38,585 nucleotides of DNA from MWFE01 sp964481075 (GCA_964481075.1 CAYZSD010000009.1:1-38585), one strand, 5' to 3'; numbered from the stretch's first letter, positions 6,182 through 15,225 are shown. Notes: generated from the letters alone by a model not told the origin. Translations and numbers: made by a program.

Positions 6182-8635
6182 ATGCAGCTGTTGGGAAGAA
6201 AAATACTAAGATTTTTTTTATTTACTGCTGTCTTTCTGGTAGTTGTATTACCTCTTCATGCCCAAACAAGAATCGATAGCCTCAGAAACCAGCTCGAAAA
6301 GGCACCCCGCACCCAAAGGGTAAGCTTGCTCATTGATATGGCTTATGAGTATGATAGGCTTATTGGCGAGGCAGAAGATAGTGAGAGAGAAAATCTTATT
6401 TCTCAGTTCGATAGGGCAACCTATGAGGCCCTTGACGCCGCCCTTAGCCAGGAAGACAATCTTCAAAAAGCCAGAGCGCATCGAATTCGGGGGGAGTACT
6501 TCAAGTACATCAATGATTTTGAAGGGATGTTTGCCTGGCATGTAAAAGCTTTAGAATTCTTCAAAGAATCTGGAGATATAAGTGCTTATTTAAAAGCAAT
6601 ATGGGAGCTTGGAATTTTACATAGTGAAATAGACCCTGCTTATGCAATTGAAACTTTTTCAAATATTTTATCGGTTGACATTCATAAGGTAAATAGAGAC
6701 TCTTTTCTGGGAATTTTTCAAGAATTGGGCGTTAACTATTACTTCAAAGGCAATTATAAAAAATCCTTAGAGATCTTTACGGAGATTTATTCAAAAAGCA
6801 ATGAGGTTGGAGACTCTTCCTGGATTGGAAAAAGCCTTAATATGCTTGGGGTTACTTCATATACAAGTGGCGATTACAATGAAGCATTAGAATATTACAT
6901 GGAATCGCTTAGACTTAGTGAAAGGCTTCAAGAAAAGGGGCAGGTTGCACGTGCTATGCTAAATATTGGTAGTGTTCACAAGGCCATTAAATCATGGGAA
7001 ACAGCAAAGGATTACTATTTGCAGGCATTAGGAATTTTTGAGGAGCTTGAAGACAAAAGAAGTATGGCCTCATGCTTTAATAACATAGGTATTATCTACG
7101 AGGAGGCAAACAACTTGGAAGAGGCAGAAGCCTACTACAACGAATCTGTGAAATTAAGGGAAGAGTTAAGAGACTCTGTTGGACTTATAACCAATTACAT
7201 CAACCTTGGCTCATTATATAAGAAAAACAAGGAGTATCGAAAAGCCTACAATTCGTACCGAAGAGCACTAATTATTGCCCAAAGAAGGGGCGACAGAAGG
7301 CGTATAGCCTTAATATCCAACAACATTGGCGATGTTTATACTGAAGAGGGAAAGTACGAGGAGGCGCTTCCCTACTTTTATCGTAGTCTTGAGATATCCA
7401 CAGAACTGGGCATAAGGGATATTATTCAATTGAACTACAGGGGTATATCTCTCGCACACGAAAAACAGGGCAAGACCGATGAGGCACTTAAATATTTTAA
7501 GCAATTCTACGAGGTTCGAGAAGAGTTGATCAATGAGGGCAACCAGAAGGCAATCGCTGAGATGCAGACTAAGTACGATACTGAGAAGAAGGAGCAGCAG
7601 ATTGTGCTGATGAACAAGGATATGGAACTGCGAGATGCCATCATCAAGCGTGATAGGTTCGTAAAGATTTCGATGGGCGTGGGTATTGCCTTTATCTTTA
7701 TCTTCGCGCTATACGTTGCCATCCAGCTCCAGGAAAAGAAGAGGAAAAACATCCTGCTTGCCAGGCAGAACGATGAAATTCAGAAGCAGAAAGCCGAGAT
7801 CGAGAACCAGCGCGACCTGCTTGCCAAGCAGAAGCAAGAGATTACCGATAGCATCAAGTACGCTCGCCGAATACAGAAAGCAATACTACCCCAGGACGAA
7901 GAACTCCAAGAAATTATGCCCGAGCATTTTGTGCTGTTTAAACCAAGGGACATTGTTAGCGGCGATTTCTTCTGGATTACCAAGAACAACAACAGAACTT
8001 TCGTGGTTGCCGCCGACTGCACTGGACATGGCGTTCCAGGTGCTTTCATGAGTATGTTGGGCGTGGCGTTCCTCAACGAAATTGTGCTATTCCATCAGCG
8101 CGAGAACGCCGAAGAAATCCTAAATGAGCTGCGACGATTCGTTAAAACAACCCTTGGTCAAACCGGAAAAGCCGATGAGGCTAAGGACGGCATGGATATT
8201 GCTCTTTGCGTTATCGATTGGGACAACCGAATGATTCAGTATGCTGGGGCATACAACCCCCTATTCCACTTCCGCAACGGCGAGCTTAACGAGGTTAAAG
8301 CCGATAAGATGCCCATTGGAATCCATGTGAAAGACCAAATGTCGTTCACTCGCAACGAGTTCGAATACCATAAAGGCGATACGTTCTACCTCTTCTCCGA
8401 TGGGTTTGTTGATCAGTTTGGTGGCGAAGATGGACGCAAGTTTATGACCAAGCATTTCAAGCAGCTTCTTGCCAGCATTCAGGATAAGCCCATGCCCGAG
8501 CAGAAAGAAATACTCGACAATACCCTTACTGAATGGAGGGGCGAGCATGAACAGATTGATGATGTTTGCGTTGTGGGGTTTAGGTTTACCGATATTGAGT
8601 TAAAACAGCAAGCACAATCGGATGAGACGATGTAA
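6182..8635 (+). CDS. Secreted-sensor TPR protein with cytoplasmic SpoIIE (PP2C) phosphatase
   Basis: The 817-residue protein begins with a signal peptide ending near LPLHAQ. A periplasmic array of TPR units follows (about residues 70-470; e.g. ALEYYMESLRLSERL). Next come one membrane helix (about 495-515), a short coiled coil, and the linker SIKYARRIQKAILP, which is highly typical of Bacteroidota SpoIIE proteins. The phosphatase domain (about 570-810) keeps its metal ligands in VSGDFFW, DCTGHGVPGAFMS, LFSDGFVDQ and IDDVCVVGF. Such proteins dephosphorylate Ser/Thr-phosphorylated regulators in partner-switching pathways. The start at 6182 is chosen because a promoter overlaps the longer frame and because it yields a clean signal peptide. 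Base composition shifts sharply inside the gene near 7500. Confidence 0.88.
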   Translation: MQLLGRKILRFFLFTAVFLVVVLPLHAQTRIDSLRNQLEKAPRTQRVSLLIDMAYEYDRLIGEAEDSERENLISQFDRATYEALDAALSQEDNLQKARAHRIRGEYFKYINDFEGMFAWHVKALEFFKESGDISAYLKAIWELGILHSEIDPAYAIETFSNILSVDIHKVNRDSFLGIFQELGVNYYFKGNYKKSLEIFTEIYSKSNEVGDSSWIGKSLNMLGVTSYTSGDYNEALEYYMESLRLSERLQEKGQVARAMLNIGSVHKAIKSWETAKDYYLQALGIFEELEDKRSMASCFNNIGIIYEEANNLEEAEAYYNESVKLREELRDSVGLITNYINLGSLYKKNKEYRKAYNSYRRALIIAQRRGDRRRIALISNNIGDVYTEEGKYEEALPYFYRSLEISTELGIRDIIQLNYRGISLAHEKQGKTDEALKYFKQFYEVREELINEGNQKAIAEMQTKYDTEKKEQQIVLMNKDMELRDAIIKRDRFVKISMGVGIAFIFIFALYVAIQLQEKKRKNILLARQNDEIQKQKAEIENQRDLLAKQKQEITDSIKYARRIQKAILPQDEELQEIMPEHFVLFKPRDIVSGDFFWITKNNNRTFVVAADCTGHGVPGAFMSMLGVAFLNEIVLFHQRENAEEILNELRRFVKTTLGQTGKADEAKDGMDIALCVIDWDNRMIQYAGAYNPLFHFRNGELNEVKADKMPIGIHVKDQMSFTRNEFEYHKGDTFYLFSDGFVDQFGGEDGRKFMTKHFKQLLASIQDKPMPEQKEILDNTLTEWRGEHEQIDDVCVVGFRFTDIELKQQAQSDETM

Positions 8636-8728
8636 CCCTCTCAAGTTATTCCCATTATACTTTTTTCAACAAAATGCAGCGTTTGCTTATCCAAACTCGT
8701 CTAATTTAAGATAAAGCGCATACAAAAA

Positions 8729-11110
8729 ATGCACAAAACATTCTTCGTACTTGCCTTTCGCAATTTACTAAAAAACAAGTTCTTCGTTCTTGTCAATGTG
8801 CTTGGTCTTGGAGCTACTTTGGCCTGCTGCATTGTGGCGTACCTCAACCACAAGTTCGAAGTCGATTACAACAAGACCCATCTCAATCTTGATAAAATAT
8901 ATAAGGTAAATATTTTTAGAGAGATAAACAATCGTGAGCAGCGTTACGGCATTTCTCCCATGTCGCTTGCCCCTGCCCTTGGCGAAAGTTCACCAGGTCT
9001 GGAGCAGCTAGTAAGGTTCACCGTTGCTGGAATATCGTTACGCAGTGGTAATGACGAGAACTCAAAGATATTCTCGCAGCGTGTGGCCTTTGCAGATAAT
9101 GGATTCTTCGAGATGTTCACTTTTCCTGCATGGATGGGTAATACATCATCGTTCAACGATGTGAACTGCATTATTCTCTCCGACAAAACAGCCGAGAAGT
9201 TTTTTGGAGATATCAACCCTGTGGGTCAGAGTATTAGTCTTTTTGATTCCAAGGGGCAACCCCATGAGTTCACTATTGGAGCTGTACTGGATCATATCCC
9301 CGAGAACTCAATGGTAGGTTTTGATGCGATTATGCTGTTCAGAAACTATTTCACCTTCTATTCAGTTGACGAGATGGACTGGAAACAATGGATTGGTGCA
9401 ACATTTATGACCATCCCAAATCCATCGAATATACCTGCTATCGAAGCACAGCTAAACAATTTCATTGATATTCAGAACCGTGCCAGGGAGGATTGGCATA
9501 TCACTCGATACGAGGTGATGAGCCTAAGGGATTATACCAAGATTAGCCGCGATGTTTGGGCCAACTGGCTATGGTTCAACCTTCATCCTGCGCAAATAAT
9601 CGGGCCCTTAGTGATGAGCATCCTAATCCTTCTCCTCGCCAGCTTCAACTACATGAATACCTCCATATCCATTGCCAACACTAGGCTCAAGGAGATTGGC
9701 GTGCGTAAGGTTATGGGCAGCAGCCGAAGGCAATTGATAGTTCAATTCCTAGGCGAAAACGCCCTTGTGTGTTTCCTTGCCCTGCTCGTTTCGCTACTTA
9801 TGGCGGTCTTTCTGCTCGATCAGTATAACAAGATGTGGAGCTACATGGACCTAAAGATGGATTTTACGGGGAACGTGAGTTTTTGGGGATTTCTCCTTAT
9901 CATGCTAGTCTTCACCTCTGTGCTTGCTGGTGCCTACTCGGCTTTCTACATCAGTTCGTTCAAACCCGTTGAGGTTTTCAAGGGAACATATAGGCTAAAG
10001 GAAGGCGGATGGCTCTCGAAGATACTGCTTTGGTTTCAGATAACTGTTTCCATTATCGCCATTATTGCCAGCTTCGTTTTTACCCAGAATGCAAGGTTTC
10101 AGGAGGAAATGGATATGGGCTACGACAAGGACAAAGTACTAGTTGTTCGACAGGCTTCAGGAGTGGATGTCAATGCCCTTAAAGCCTCGTTCGAGAGCAA
10201 CCCAGATGTGAAGAGCGTTGTTTTCACAAGTCAGCATGTTGGGTGGGGCGGCTACTCCCGAACTATTGAGATGATGGACAAAAAAACAGAGGTTGAGGTG
10301 ATGGAGGTTGGGGTAAACTACCTGAGTGCAATGGGATTTAAAATAATTGAGGGCCGAGGTTTCGAAACTGAGTTTGAGGCTTCGGATGTTGCACATTCTG
10401 TGGTACTAGATAGGAGAACCGCCAGTGAGCTAGGATTTGAAAACCTAATTGGGCAAACCCTCCGTCTTGACACACTTTCCCTTAGAATTATTGGAGTAAC
10501 CGATTACTTTCATACGAATTTTTGGAGTAAACCCGTTCCCATAATCTTCTGGATGCGATCTCCTCAACCGCCGGGTCTAATAATTGTTAGAACCGATGCC
10601 GAAACCCGAAAAAGCGTTTTCGACTTCCTCAAGAGCGAATGGGAAAATCAAGTGTACCACATCCCTTTCTCGGGTTTCGAGCAGATGAATATCGATGAGG
10701 AATCGCTTAATGTGAACAAAAATATAACCATCATCAATTCATTTCTTGCTGTAATTGCCATTGTTCTCTCGTCCATAGCACTTTACACGCTTGTTTCGCT
10801 GAATATCCTTCGTAGGATCAAGGAGATAGGCGTACGGACTGTACTGGGATCTTCACATTTTGGGGTGAATATGCTTATCAGTAGGCCATTTATGGTTATT
10901 GTTCTACTTGCCTCAATATCTGGCGGATTGGGAGGTTATTTCCTTTCAAAGATGCTTCTCGATAGCCTTTGGCCTGTCAGGGTGCCAATTAGTGTTGTCA
11001 GCATTGCGTTTCCTGTACTCTTCATGCTTTTATTAGCCTATATTATTATAAGTGTAAAGATATACCTAACCCTTTCGAGGAATCCTGTTGAGTCGTTAAG
11101 GTACGAGTAA
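8729..11110 (+). CDS. MacB/FtsX-like ABC transporter permease
   Basis: The 793-residue membrane protein has the MacB/FtsX double architecture. An N-terminal helix (MHKTFFVLAFRNLLKNKFF) is followed by a periplasmic core domain (about 45-260). Three FtsX helices follow (about 285-430), containing the conserved cytoplasmic motif RLKEIGVRKVMGSS. A fourth helix leads to a second core domain and a C-terminal FtsX set (about 670-790) with RIKEIGVRTVLGSS. These mechanotransmission-type permeases work with a LolD/MacB-like ATPase in lipoprotein or peptide export or resistance. No ATPase gene is adjacent, so the partner must be encoded elsewhere. It follows the SpoIIE gene by 93 bp; co-regulation is possible but not shown. 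Confidence 0.88.
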   Translation: MHKTFFVLAFRNLLKNKFFVLVNVLGLGATLACCIVAYLNHKFEVDYNKTHLNLDKIYKVNIFREINNREQRYGISPMSLAPALGESSPGLEQLVRFTVAGISLRSGNDENSKIFSQRVAFADNGFFEMFTFPAWMGNTSSFNDVNCIILSDKTAEKFFGDINPVGQSISLFDSKGQPHEFTIGAVLDHIPENSMVGFDAIMLFRNYFTFYSVDEMDWKQWIGATFMTIPNPSNIPAIEAQLNNFIDIQNRAREDWHITRYEVMSLRDYTKISRDVWANWLWFNLHPAQIIGPLVMSILILLLASFNYMNTSISIANTRLKEIGVRKVMGSSRRQLIVQFLGENALVCFLALLVSLLMAVFLLDQYNKMWSYMDLKMDFTGNVSFWGFLLIMLVFTSVLAGAYSAFYISSFKPVEVFKGTYRLKEGGWLSKILLWFQITVSIIAIIASFVFTQNARFQEEMDMGYDKDKVLVVRQASGVDVNALKASFESNPDVKSVVFTSQHVGWGGYSRTIEMMDKKTEVEVMEVGVNYLSAMGFKIIEGRGFETEFEASDVAHSVVLDRRTASELGFENLIGQTLRLDTLSLRIIGVTDYFHTNFWSKPVPIIFWMRSPQPPGLIIVRTDAETRKSVFDFLKSEWENQVYHIPFSGFEQMNIDEESLNVNKNITIINSFLAVIAIVLSSIALYTLVSLNILRRIKEIGVRTVLGSSHFGVNMLISRPFMVIVLLASISGGLGGYFLSKMLLDSLWPVRVPISVVSIAFPVLFMLLLAYIIISVKIYLTLSRNPVESLRYE

Positions 11111-11193
11111 ACGTTTGCAATGGTTACTCTTTTGCTGGCTTGTTATTGGATTTTCCATTTTTTTCCTTAACATTGCCTATCAAATTTTTTTAT

Positions 11194-11430
11194 ATGAGCG
11201 ACCCCCTCTGTCCAAACTACTCAGCCTGCCAACTTGTTAATGGCACCATTGAGCTTTTGGATAAGAGAAAGGAACTTTACATCAACCTATTCTGTAAGGA
11301 TTTATCGGGTAAATGGCAGGCATGTAAACGGTTCACAACCAAGAAAGAGTTGAACTTTTGCCCAGATTTTGTACTACCCGACACAACATTATCAACCGAG
11401 GAAATCATTGAGAAATTCGATTCAACCTAA
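11194..11430 (+). CDS. Small cysteine-containing protein upstream of dsrC
   Basis: This 78-residue protein (starts MSDPLCPNYSACQLVNG) has five cysteines: C6 and C12 in CPNYSAC, two in FCKDLSGKWQACKRF, and one in NFCPDFVLPD. The spacing suggests a small metal- or redox-binding domain, but no known family is recognised. The ATG at 11194 is preferred over one at 11140, whose added residues are hydrophobic and unlike the rest. It is the first gene of the plus-strand sulfur-relay block, 83 bp before dsrC. A role as a metal site, sulfur carrier or chaperone in that block is conjecture from context. Confidence 0.6.
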   Translation: MSDPLCPNYSACQLVNGTIELLDKRKELYINLFCKDLSGKWQACKRFTTKKELNFCPDFVLPDTTLSTEEIIEKFDST

Positions 11431-11451
11431 TATTGGTTGAATACATGATTA

Positions 11452-11483
11452 TTGTTAAAACCTGTTTATAACTACTAATCTTG
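11452..11483 (+). promoter_or_regulatory. Possible promoter in front of dsrC
   Basis: TTG at 11452-11454 and TAATCTTG at 11476-11483 (one mismatch to TAnnTTTG) are separated by 21 bp and sit about 30 bp upstream of the dsrC start. This could let dsrC-dsrMK be transcribed independently of the small gene upstream. Confidence 0.3.
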
Positions 11484-11513
11484 AACTTAAAACTATAAAC
11501 AATCAAACGAGCA

Positions 11514-11831
11514 ATGGCAACACTTGAAATTGAAGGAAGGGTATTCGAAGTGGATGGCGATGGTTTTCTGCAGGATCCAAAAATTTGGAATGACGAGGTA
11601 GCAACTCTTATAGCACGTTACGATGGCATTGAGGAGATGACCGACAAGCACTGGGCGATTGTAAGAATCATTCGTAGCAACTGGGAGGAGAAGGGTATGG
11701 CTCCAATGGTACGAACAATCTGCAAAGAAACAGGCTTAAAGCTAAAGGAGATATTCGAACTGTTCCCTCTAGGACCAGCACGGGGCGCCTGTAGGGTGGC
11801 AGGATTGCCCAAACCCGATGGATGTGTGTAG
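11514..11831 (+). CDS. dsrC: DsrC/TusE-family sulfur carrier with both redox cysteines
   Basis: The 105-residue protein matches DsrC/TusE along its length: a start like TLEIEGRVFEVDGDGFL, then DKHWAIVRIIRSNW, and a C-terminal arm GPARGACRVAGLPKPDGCV. Both arm cysteines are present, C93 and C104, ten residues apart, with C104 penultimate. In sulfate reducers and sulfur oxidisers this pair carries sulfur as a trisulfide or persulfide and is reduced by DsrMKJOP. TusE, the tRNA-thiolation version, keeps only the last cysteine, so this one is the redox type. It lies upstream of dsrM- and dsrK-like genes, which supports a respiratory or redox role rather than tRNA modification. Confidence 0.9.
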   Translation: MATLEIEGRVFEVDGDGFLQDPKIWNDEVATLIARYDGIEEMTDKHWAIVRIIRSNWEEKGMAPMVRTICKETGLKLKEIFELFPLGPARGACRVAGLPKPDGCV

Positions 11832-11913
11832 AGGTTGTTTTCGTAATACAATCATTGCATTCTTAATTCCAAATCTTAAATCTTAAATCAAAAATCCTTG
11901 TTCGTAAATCTTT

Positions 11914-12540
11914 ATGGTTTGGTATAAAACAATCACATATCTTTCTATAATAATCTGCTTAACAGGGATTTTATGGCATCTTGTTAGGTTGATTCGTATG
12001 GGTATGCCCAATGATTTCTCGAAAAAATCAGGTGACGTAGTAAGAGGGATAAAGTACTCGTTTACAGGTGCTATGAACCCAATACATAAGGAGTCGGCTT
12101 ACTTACACCTACCTACTTACACTGCTGGGGTAGTTTTCCATTTGGGAACCTTCTTGTCGCTTGCACTGTTCCTCCTTTTCCTATTTAGGGTAGAGTTTCC
12201 CAATCTAATTAATCTTGCAATTCTCCTTTTGTTAGCCATCTCATCGCTTTGTGGGATAGGAATTCTTATCAAAAGAGTTGTATCACCCACACTACGAGGC
12301 ATTTCCAATGCCGATGATTTCATATCCAACATCTTGGTCACCTTGTTTCAGGTTGCTACTGCATTGCAATTTTGGGGAGGAAATATCGAAATTGTTTATA
12401 GTATTATTGCATCAACGTTGCTTATTTGCCTGCCTTTTAGTAAGTTGAAACATGCGGTTTACTTTTTTGCAGCAAGGTATCATCTTGGCTTTTTTTATGG
12501 GTGGCGGGGTGTTTGGCCTCCTTTAAAGCATAATTCTTAA
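11914..12540 (+). CDS. dsrM: DsrM-like membrane cytochrome b (NarI family)
   Basis: The 208-residue protein has about five hydrophobic segments (roughly 5-26, 70-92, 98-120, 137-155 and 158-176). The ending LPFSKLKHAVYFFAARYH resembles the NarI/DsrM haem b region. Candidate haem-ligand histidines are H22, H65, H76 and H180. DsrM takes electrons from menaquinol and passes them to DsrK. The stop is 6 nt before the dsrK-like start, so the two are translationally coupled. The 82-bp spacer after dsrC contains a short tandem of 'aaatctt' units. The family is clear from partner and topology, but the DsrM label rather than a generic NarI label depends on context. Confidence 0.8.
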   Translation: MVWYKTITYLSIIICLTGILWHLVRLIRMGMPNDFSKKSGDVVRGIKYSFTGAMNPIHKESAYLHLPTYTAGVVFHLGTFLSLALFLLFLFRVEFPNLINLAILLLLAISSLCGIGILIKRVVSPTLRGISNADDFISNILVTLFQVATALQFWGGNIEIVYSIIASTLLICLPFSKLKHAVYFFAARYHLGFFYGWRGVWPPLKHNS

Positions 12541-12546
12541 CTGTAG

Positions 12547-13854
12547 ATGAGAGCTATTAGCAATGACATAAGGGACAAGGGCTTAAAATTGCTTCTCGAA
12601 CGTATCGATGGGAAGTTGCTAACCCATCTCAACAGCTGTGTGCATTGTGGCCTATGCGCCGAGAGTTGCATGTACTTTAAAACCATAGGCGACAACAAGT
12701 TAATACCTGCTCGTAAAGTAGAACTCGTTTCATCGGTTTATCGGCGTTACCATACCTTTATAGGCAAGGTACTACCAAAACTGGTAAGTGCTAGGGATCT
12801 GAACAATGAAACAGTAAACGAAATGGTGGATCTGCTTTTTGGTGCCTGTACCATGTGTGGTCGATGCACAATTCATTGCTCCATTGGGGTCGATATTTCA
12901 TACCTTGTTCGGATAGGTCGCAGCATGTTATCCGAGATGGGGCTTGTTCCCGAAACGCTTCAGTCAACAGTGAATGCCGCTGTTAACACAGGTAACAACA
13001 TGGGCATAACCACCGATGAGCTCGTTGATACAATCCAATGGCTTGAGGAGGAACTGCAGGATGAGGTGAATGACCAAAATGCAAAAATCCCCCTAAATCA
13101 GAGTGATGTCAACATACTATATACGCTAAATCCTAGAGAGCCTAAGTTCTTCCCCCTCTCAATCACAGCTATGGCAAAGATATTCTATGCCGCAAAGGAA
13201 ACATGGACTCTTTCAACTCAGATGTACGATGTAACCAACTACGCATTTTTTTCGGGAAATCACGAGGAGGCCGCACTTATAGGTAAACGACTTGCCGATG
13301 AGATGAAGAACATAAACGCAAAGCGTTGCGTGCTTGCAGAATGCGGGCATGGGTCGAGGGCTTTTCGTTGGGAAGCACCAAATTACATGAAGCAACCCTT
13401 CCCCTTTGACGTACTTACCTCAGTTGAGCTAATTGCAGACTATATTCGTGAGGGGCGTATTGTGCTAGATAAAACAAGAAATGGGAAAACGGTTACAATG
13501 CACGATCCCTGCAATTTGGTTAGAAGTGGCGGAATTATTGAGGAGCAACGATTTATACTTAGAGAATCTGTAATGGACTTCGTGGAGATGACTCCACATG
13601 GCGTTGATAATTACTGCTGTGGAGGAGGTGGCGGACAACTGGCCATGAGCGAGTACAATGAGAGACGGATGAAGATTGCCGAGGTGAAGGCAGATCAAAT
13701 CCGAAGAACTGGAGCCAAAATTGTTGTAACACCTTGCCATAACTGCGTTGACCAGCTTAGTCAGATTAATTTCTACTATAAACTTGGCGTTGAGATAAAA
13801 ACTATTGCAGAGATTGTAGCAGATGCCTTGGTTGTTTCTGATGAAGAGCGGTGA
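12547..13854 (+). CDS. dsrK: DsrK/HdrD-like iron-sulfur heterodisulfide reductase subunit
   Basis: The 435-residue protein has two ferredoxin-type clusters, C31-x2-C34-x2-C37-x3-C41 and C101-x2-C104-x2-C107-x3-C111. A CCG domain follows: C322 in HDPCN, C357-C358-G in YCCGGGGG, and C397-x2-C400 in TPCHNC. This is the layout of DsrK and HdrD, whose CCG domain binds the noncubane [4Fe-4S] cluster that reduces a disulfide or trisulfide. With the adjacent DsrM-like cytochrome it forms a minimal DsrMK module that would act on the DsrC encoded just upstream. DsrJ, DsrO and DsrP are absent here, as in some Gram-positive sulfate reducers. The GlpC/LutA-like families are less likely given the neighbours. 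Confidence 0.87.
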   Translation: MRAISNDIRDKGLKLLLERIDGKLLTHLNSCVHCGLCAESCMYFKTIGDNKLIPARKVELVSSVYRRYHTFIGKVLPKLVSARDLNNETVNEMVDLLFGACTMCGRCTIHCSIGVDISYLVRIGRSMLSEMGLVPETLQSTVNAAVNTGNNMGITTDELVDTIQWLEEELQDEVNDQNAKIPLNQSDVNILYTLNPREPKFFPLSITAMAKIFYAAKETWTLSTQMYDVTNYAFFSGNHEEAALIGKRLADEMKNINAKRCVLAECGHGSRAFRWEAPNYMKQPFPFDVLTSVELIADYIREGRIVLDKTRNGKTVTMHDPCNLVRSGGIIEEQRFILRESVMDFVEMTPHGVDNYCCGGGGGQLAMSEYNERRMKIAEVKADQIRRTGAKIVVTPCHNCVDQLSQINFYYKLGVEIKTIAEIVADALVVSDEER

Positions 13855-13855
13855 A

Positions 13856-13978
13856 AGAAGACGGAAGACGGGAGTCCGAAGTCCGAAGACGGAAGTCGGA
13901 AGACAGAAGACAGTAGTCAGTAACCAGTAGGTAGTAGGCGTTGCCCTGAGCGAAGCCGAAGGGTAGTAGGTAGTGAGC
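13856..13978. repeat. Degenerate heptamer repeats between dsrK and the desulfurase
   Basis: This is a tandem of short degenerate units (variants of 'ggaagac', 'gaagtcc', 'agtagtc', 'ggtagta'). It contains a CCCTGAG...CCGAAGGG motif at 13943-13964 of a kind also seen near 1036-1106. It separates dsrK from the desulfurase gene by 181 bp and holds no gene. Confidence 0.7.
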
Positions 13979-14035
13979 ACTTTAGACACTTTAGGCACTT
14001 TATGAACTTAATAACAAATTAACCAAATACCAAAG

Positions 14036-15202
14036 ATGAGCCAGCTAATATACCTCGACAACTCCGCCACAACATTCCCCAAGCCCGAAGTGGTTTATGA
14101 TTACATGTGTGGCTTCTATCGCTCTCACGGCGTTAACCCTGGTCGTTCGGGATTCGATGCAGCCGTCGAAACCGAGGAAGTGGTATTCAACACCCGCAAG
14201 TTGCTAACCCAGCTTTTCAATGGCGATGACCCCAATCGGTTAACATTCAGCTACAATGCTAGCGATTCTTTGAACATGATCCTTCAGGGGCTGGCAGTTA
14301 AGGGCGACCATGTGATTACCACCAACCTTGAGCACAACTCGGTGCTTCGTCCCCTTTTCCATTTGGCAATGGACGGCATCATTGAGGTTGATTACATTCC
14401 CTTCGATGCCAATGGCTACGTACATCCCGATGATATTAAGAGGGCCATTAAGAAGAACACCAGAATGGTTGTTGTCAACCACTGTTCCAATGTAATAGGA
14501 ACTATTCAGCCTTTGGCTGAAATTGGGAGGGTTTGCAAGGAGGCTGGCGTACTTTTCGTTGTAGATGGCAGTCAGGGAGCAGGAGCTGTACACGTTGACA
14601 TGAAGGCTATGGGCATAGATGTTTACGTATTCACAGGGCATAAATGCCTAATGGGACCTACAGGGATTGGTGGTTCATACGTCATGGATAATGTCCCAGT
14701 TCGTTACACTCGTTATGGCGGTACTGGTGTTCGCTCTGCCGTTGAAACTCACCTTGAGGAGTTTCCCTATCGCCTTGAATGTGGCACACTTAACCTTGTG
14801 GGAGTGGCAGGCTTAAAGGCAGGGGTTACCTGGGTTCTTGAGCAAGGAATTGATAATCTTCATAAAAAGGAGATGGCTCTTTGGGAGACACTCCGTAACG
14901 GTATTCAGGGAATTGATAATGTAGTCACTTACTGTGCCAACGGGAGTGGCCCTCGTAATCCGGTGCTTAGCATCAACATCAAAGGCATGGACTCAGGCGA
15001 TGTGGGTACTATTCTCGATGTTGACTACAACATAGCATGCCGAACAGGCTTGCAGTGTGCTCCAAAGGTGCACCAACAGATTGGAACAGATAAGATTCAT
15101 GGAACAGTTAGGCTCAGCCTGGGGCCATTTAACACTGATGAGCATGTAAACACAGCAATTGAGGCAATCAAAGATATTGCCGAGATGGCAGCAAGAAGAT
15201 AA
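14036..15202 (+). CDS. Cysteine desulfurase family aminotransferase (class V)
   Basis: This 388-residue PLP enzyme is related to SufS/Csd and to the TIGR01977-type desulfurases. It opens with IYLDNSATTFPKP. The expected PLP contacts are NLEHNS (97-102), VVDGSQGAG (175-183) and the Schiff-base lysine K203 in TGHKCLMGP. The active-site cysteine is C341 in RTGLQCAP. The reaction is L-cysteine to L-alanine with persulfide transfer to a carrier. It is on the same strand just downstream of dsrC-dsrM-dsrK, so DsrC is a plausible persulfide acceptor; this is inference. No SufBCD or IscU genes are nearby, which argues against a dedicated Fe-S assembly role. Confidence 0.85.
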   Translation: MSQLIYLDNSATTFPKPEVVYDYMCGFYRSHGVNPGRSGFDAAVETEEVVFNTRKLLTQLFNGDDPNRLTFSYNASDSLNMILQGLAVKGDHVITTNLEHNSVLRPLFHLAMDGIIEVDYIPFDANGYVHPDDIKRAIKKNTRMVVVNHCSNVIGTIQPLAEIGRVCKEAGVLFVVDGSQGAGAVHVDMKAMGIDVYVFTGHKCLMGPTGIGGSYVMDNVPVRYTRYGGTGVRSAVETHLEEFPYRLECGTLNLVGVAGLKAGVTWVLEQGIDNLHKKEMALWETLRNGIQGIDNVVTYCANGSGPRNPVLSINIKGMDSGDVGTILDVDYNIACRTGLQCAPKVHQQIGTDKIHGTVRLSLGPFNTDEHVNTAIEAIKDIAEMAARR

Positions 15203-15225
15203 ACTTATTTAGTTGATAAACAATA

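Noticed and set aside
13465..13998. 177-codon minus-strand frame over the end of dsrK and the heptamer repeats
   Set aside because: It reads through the tandem repeats and is antisense to the CCG domain of dsrK.
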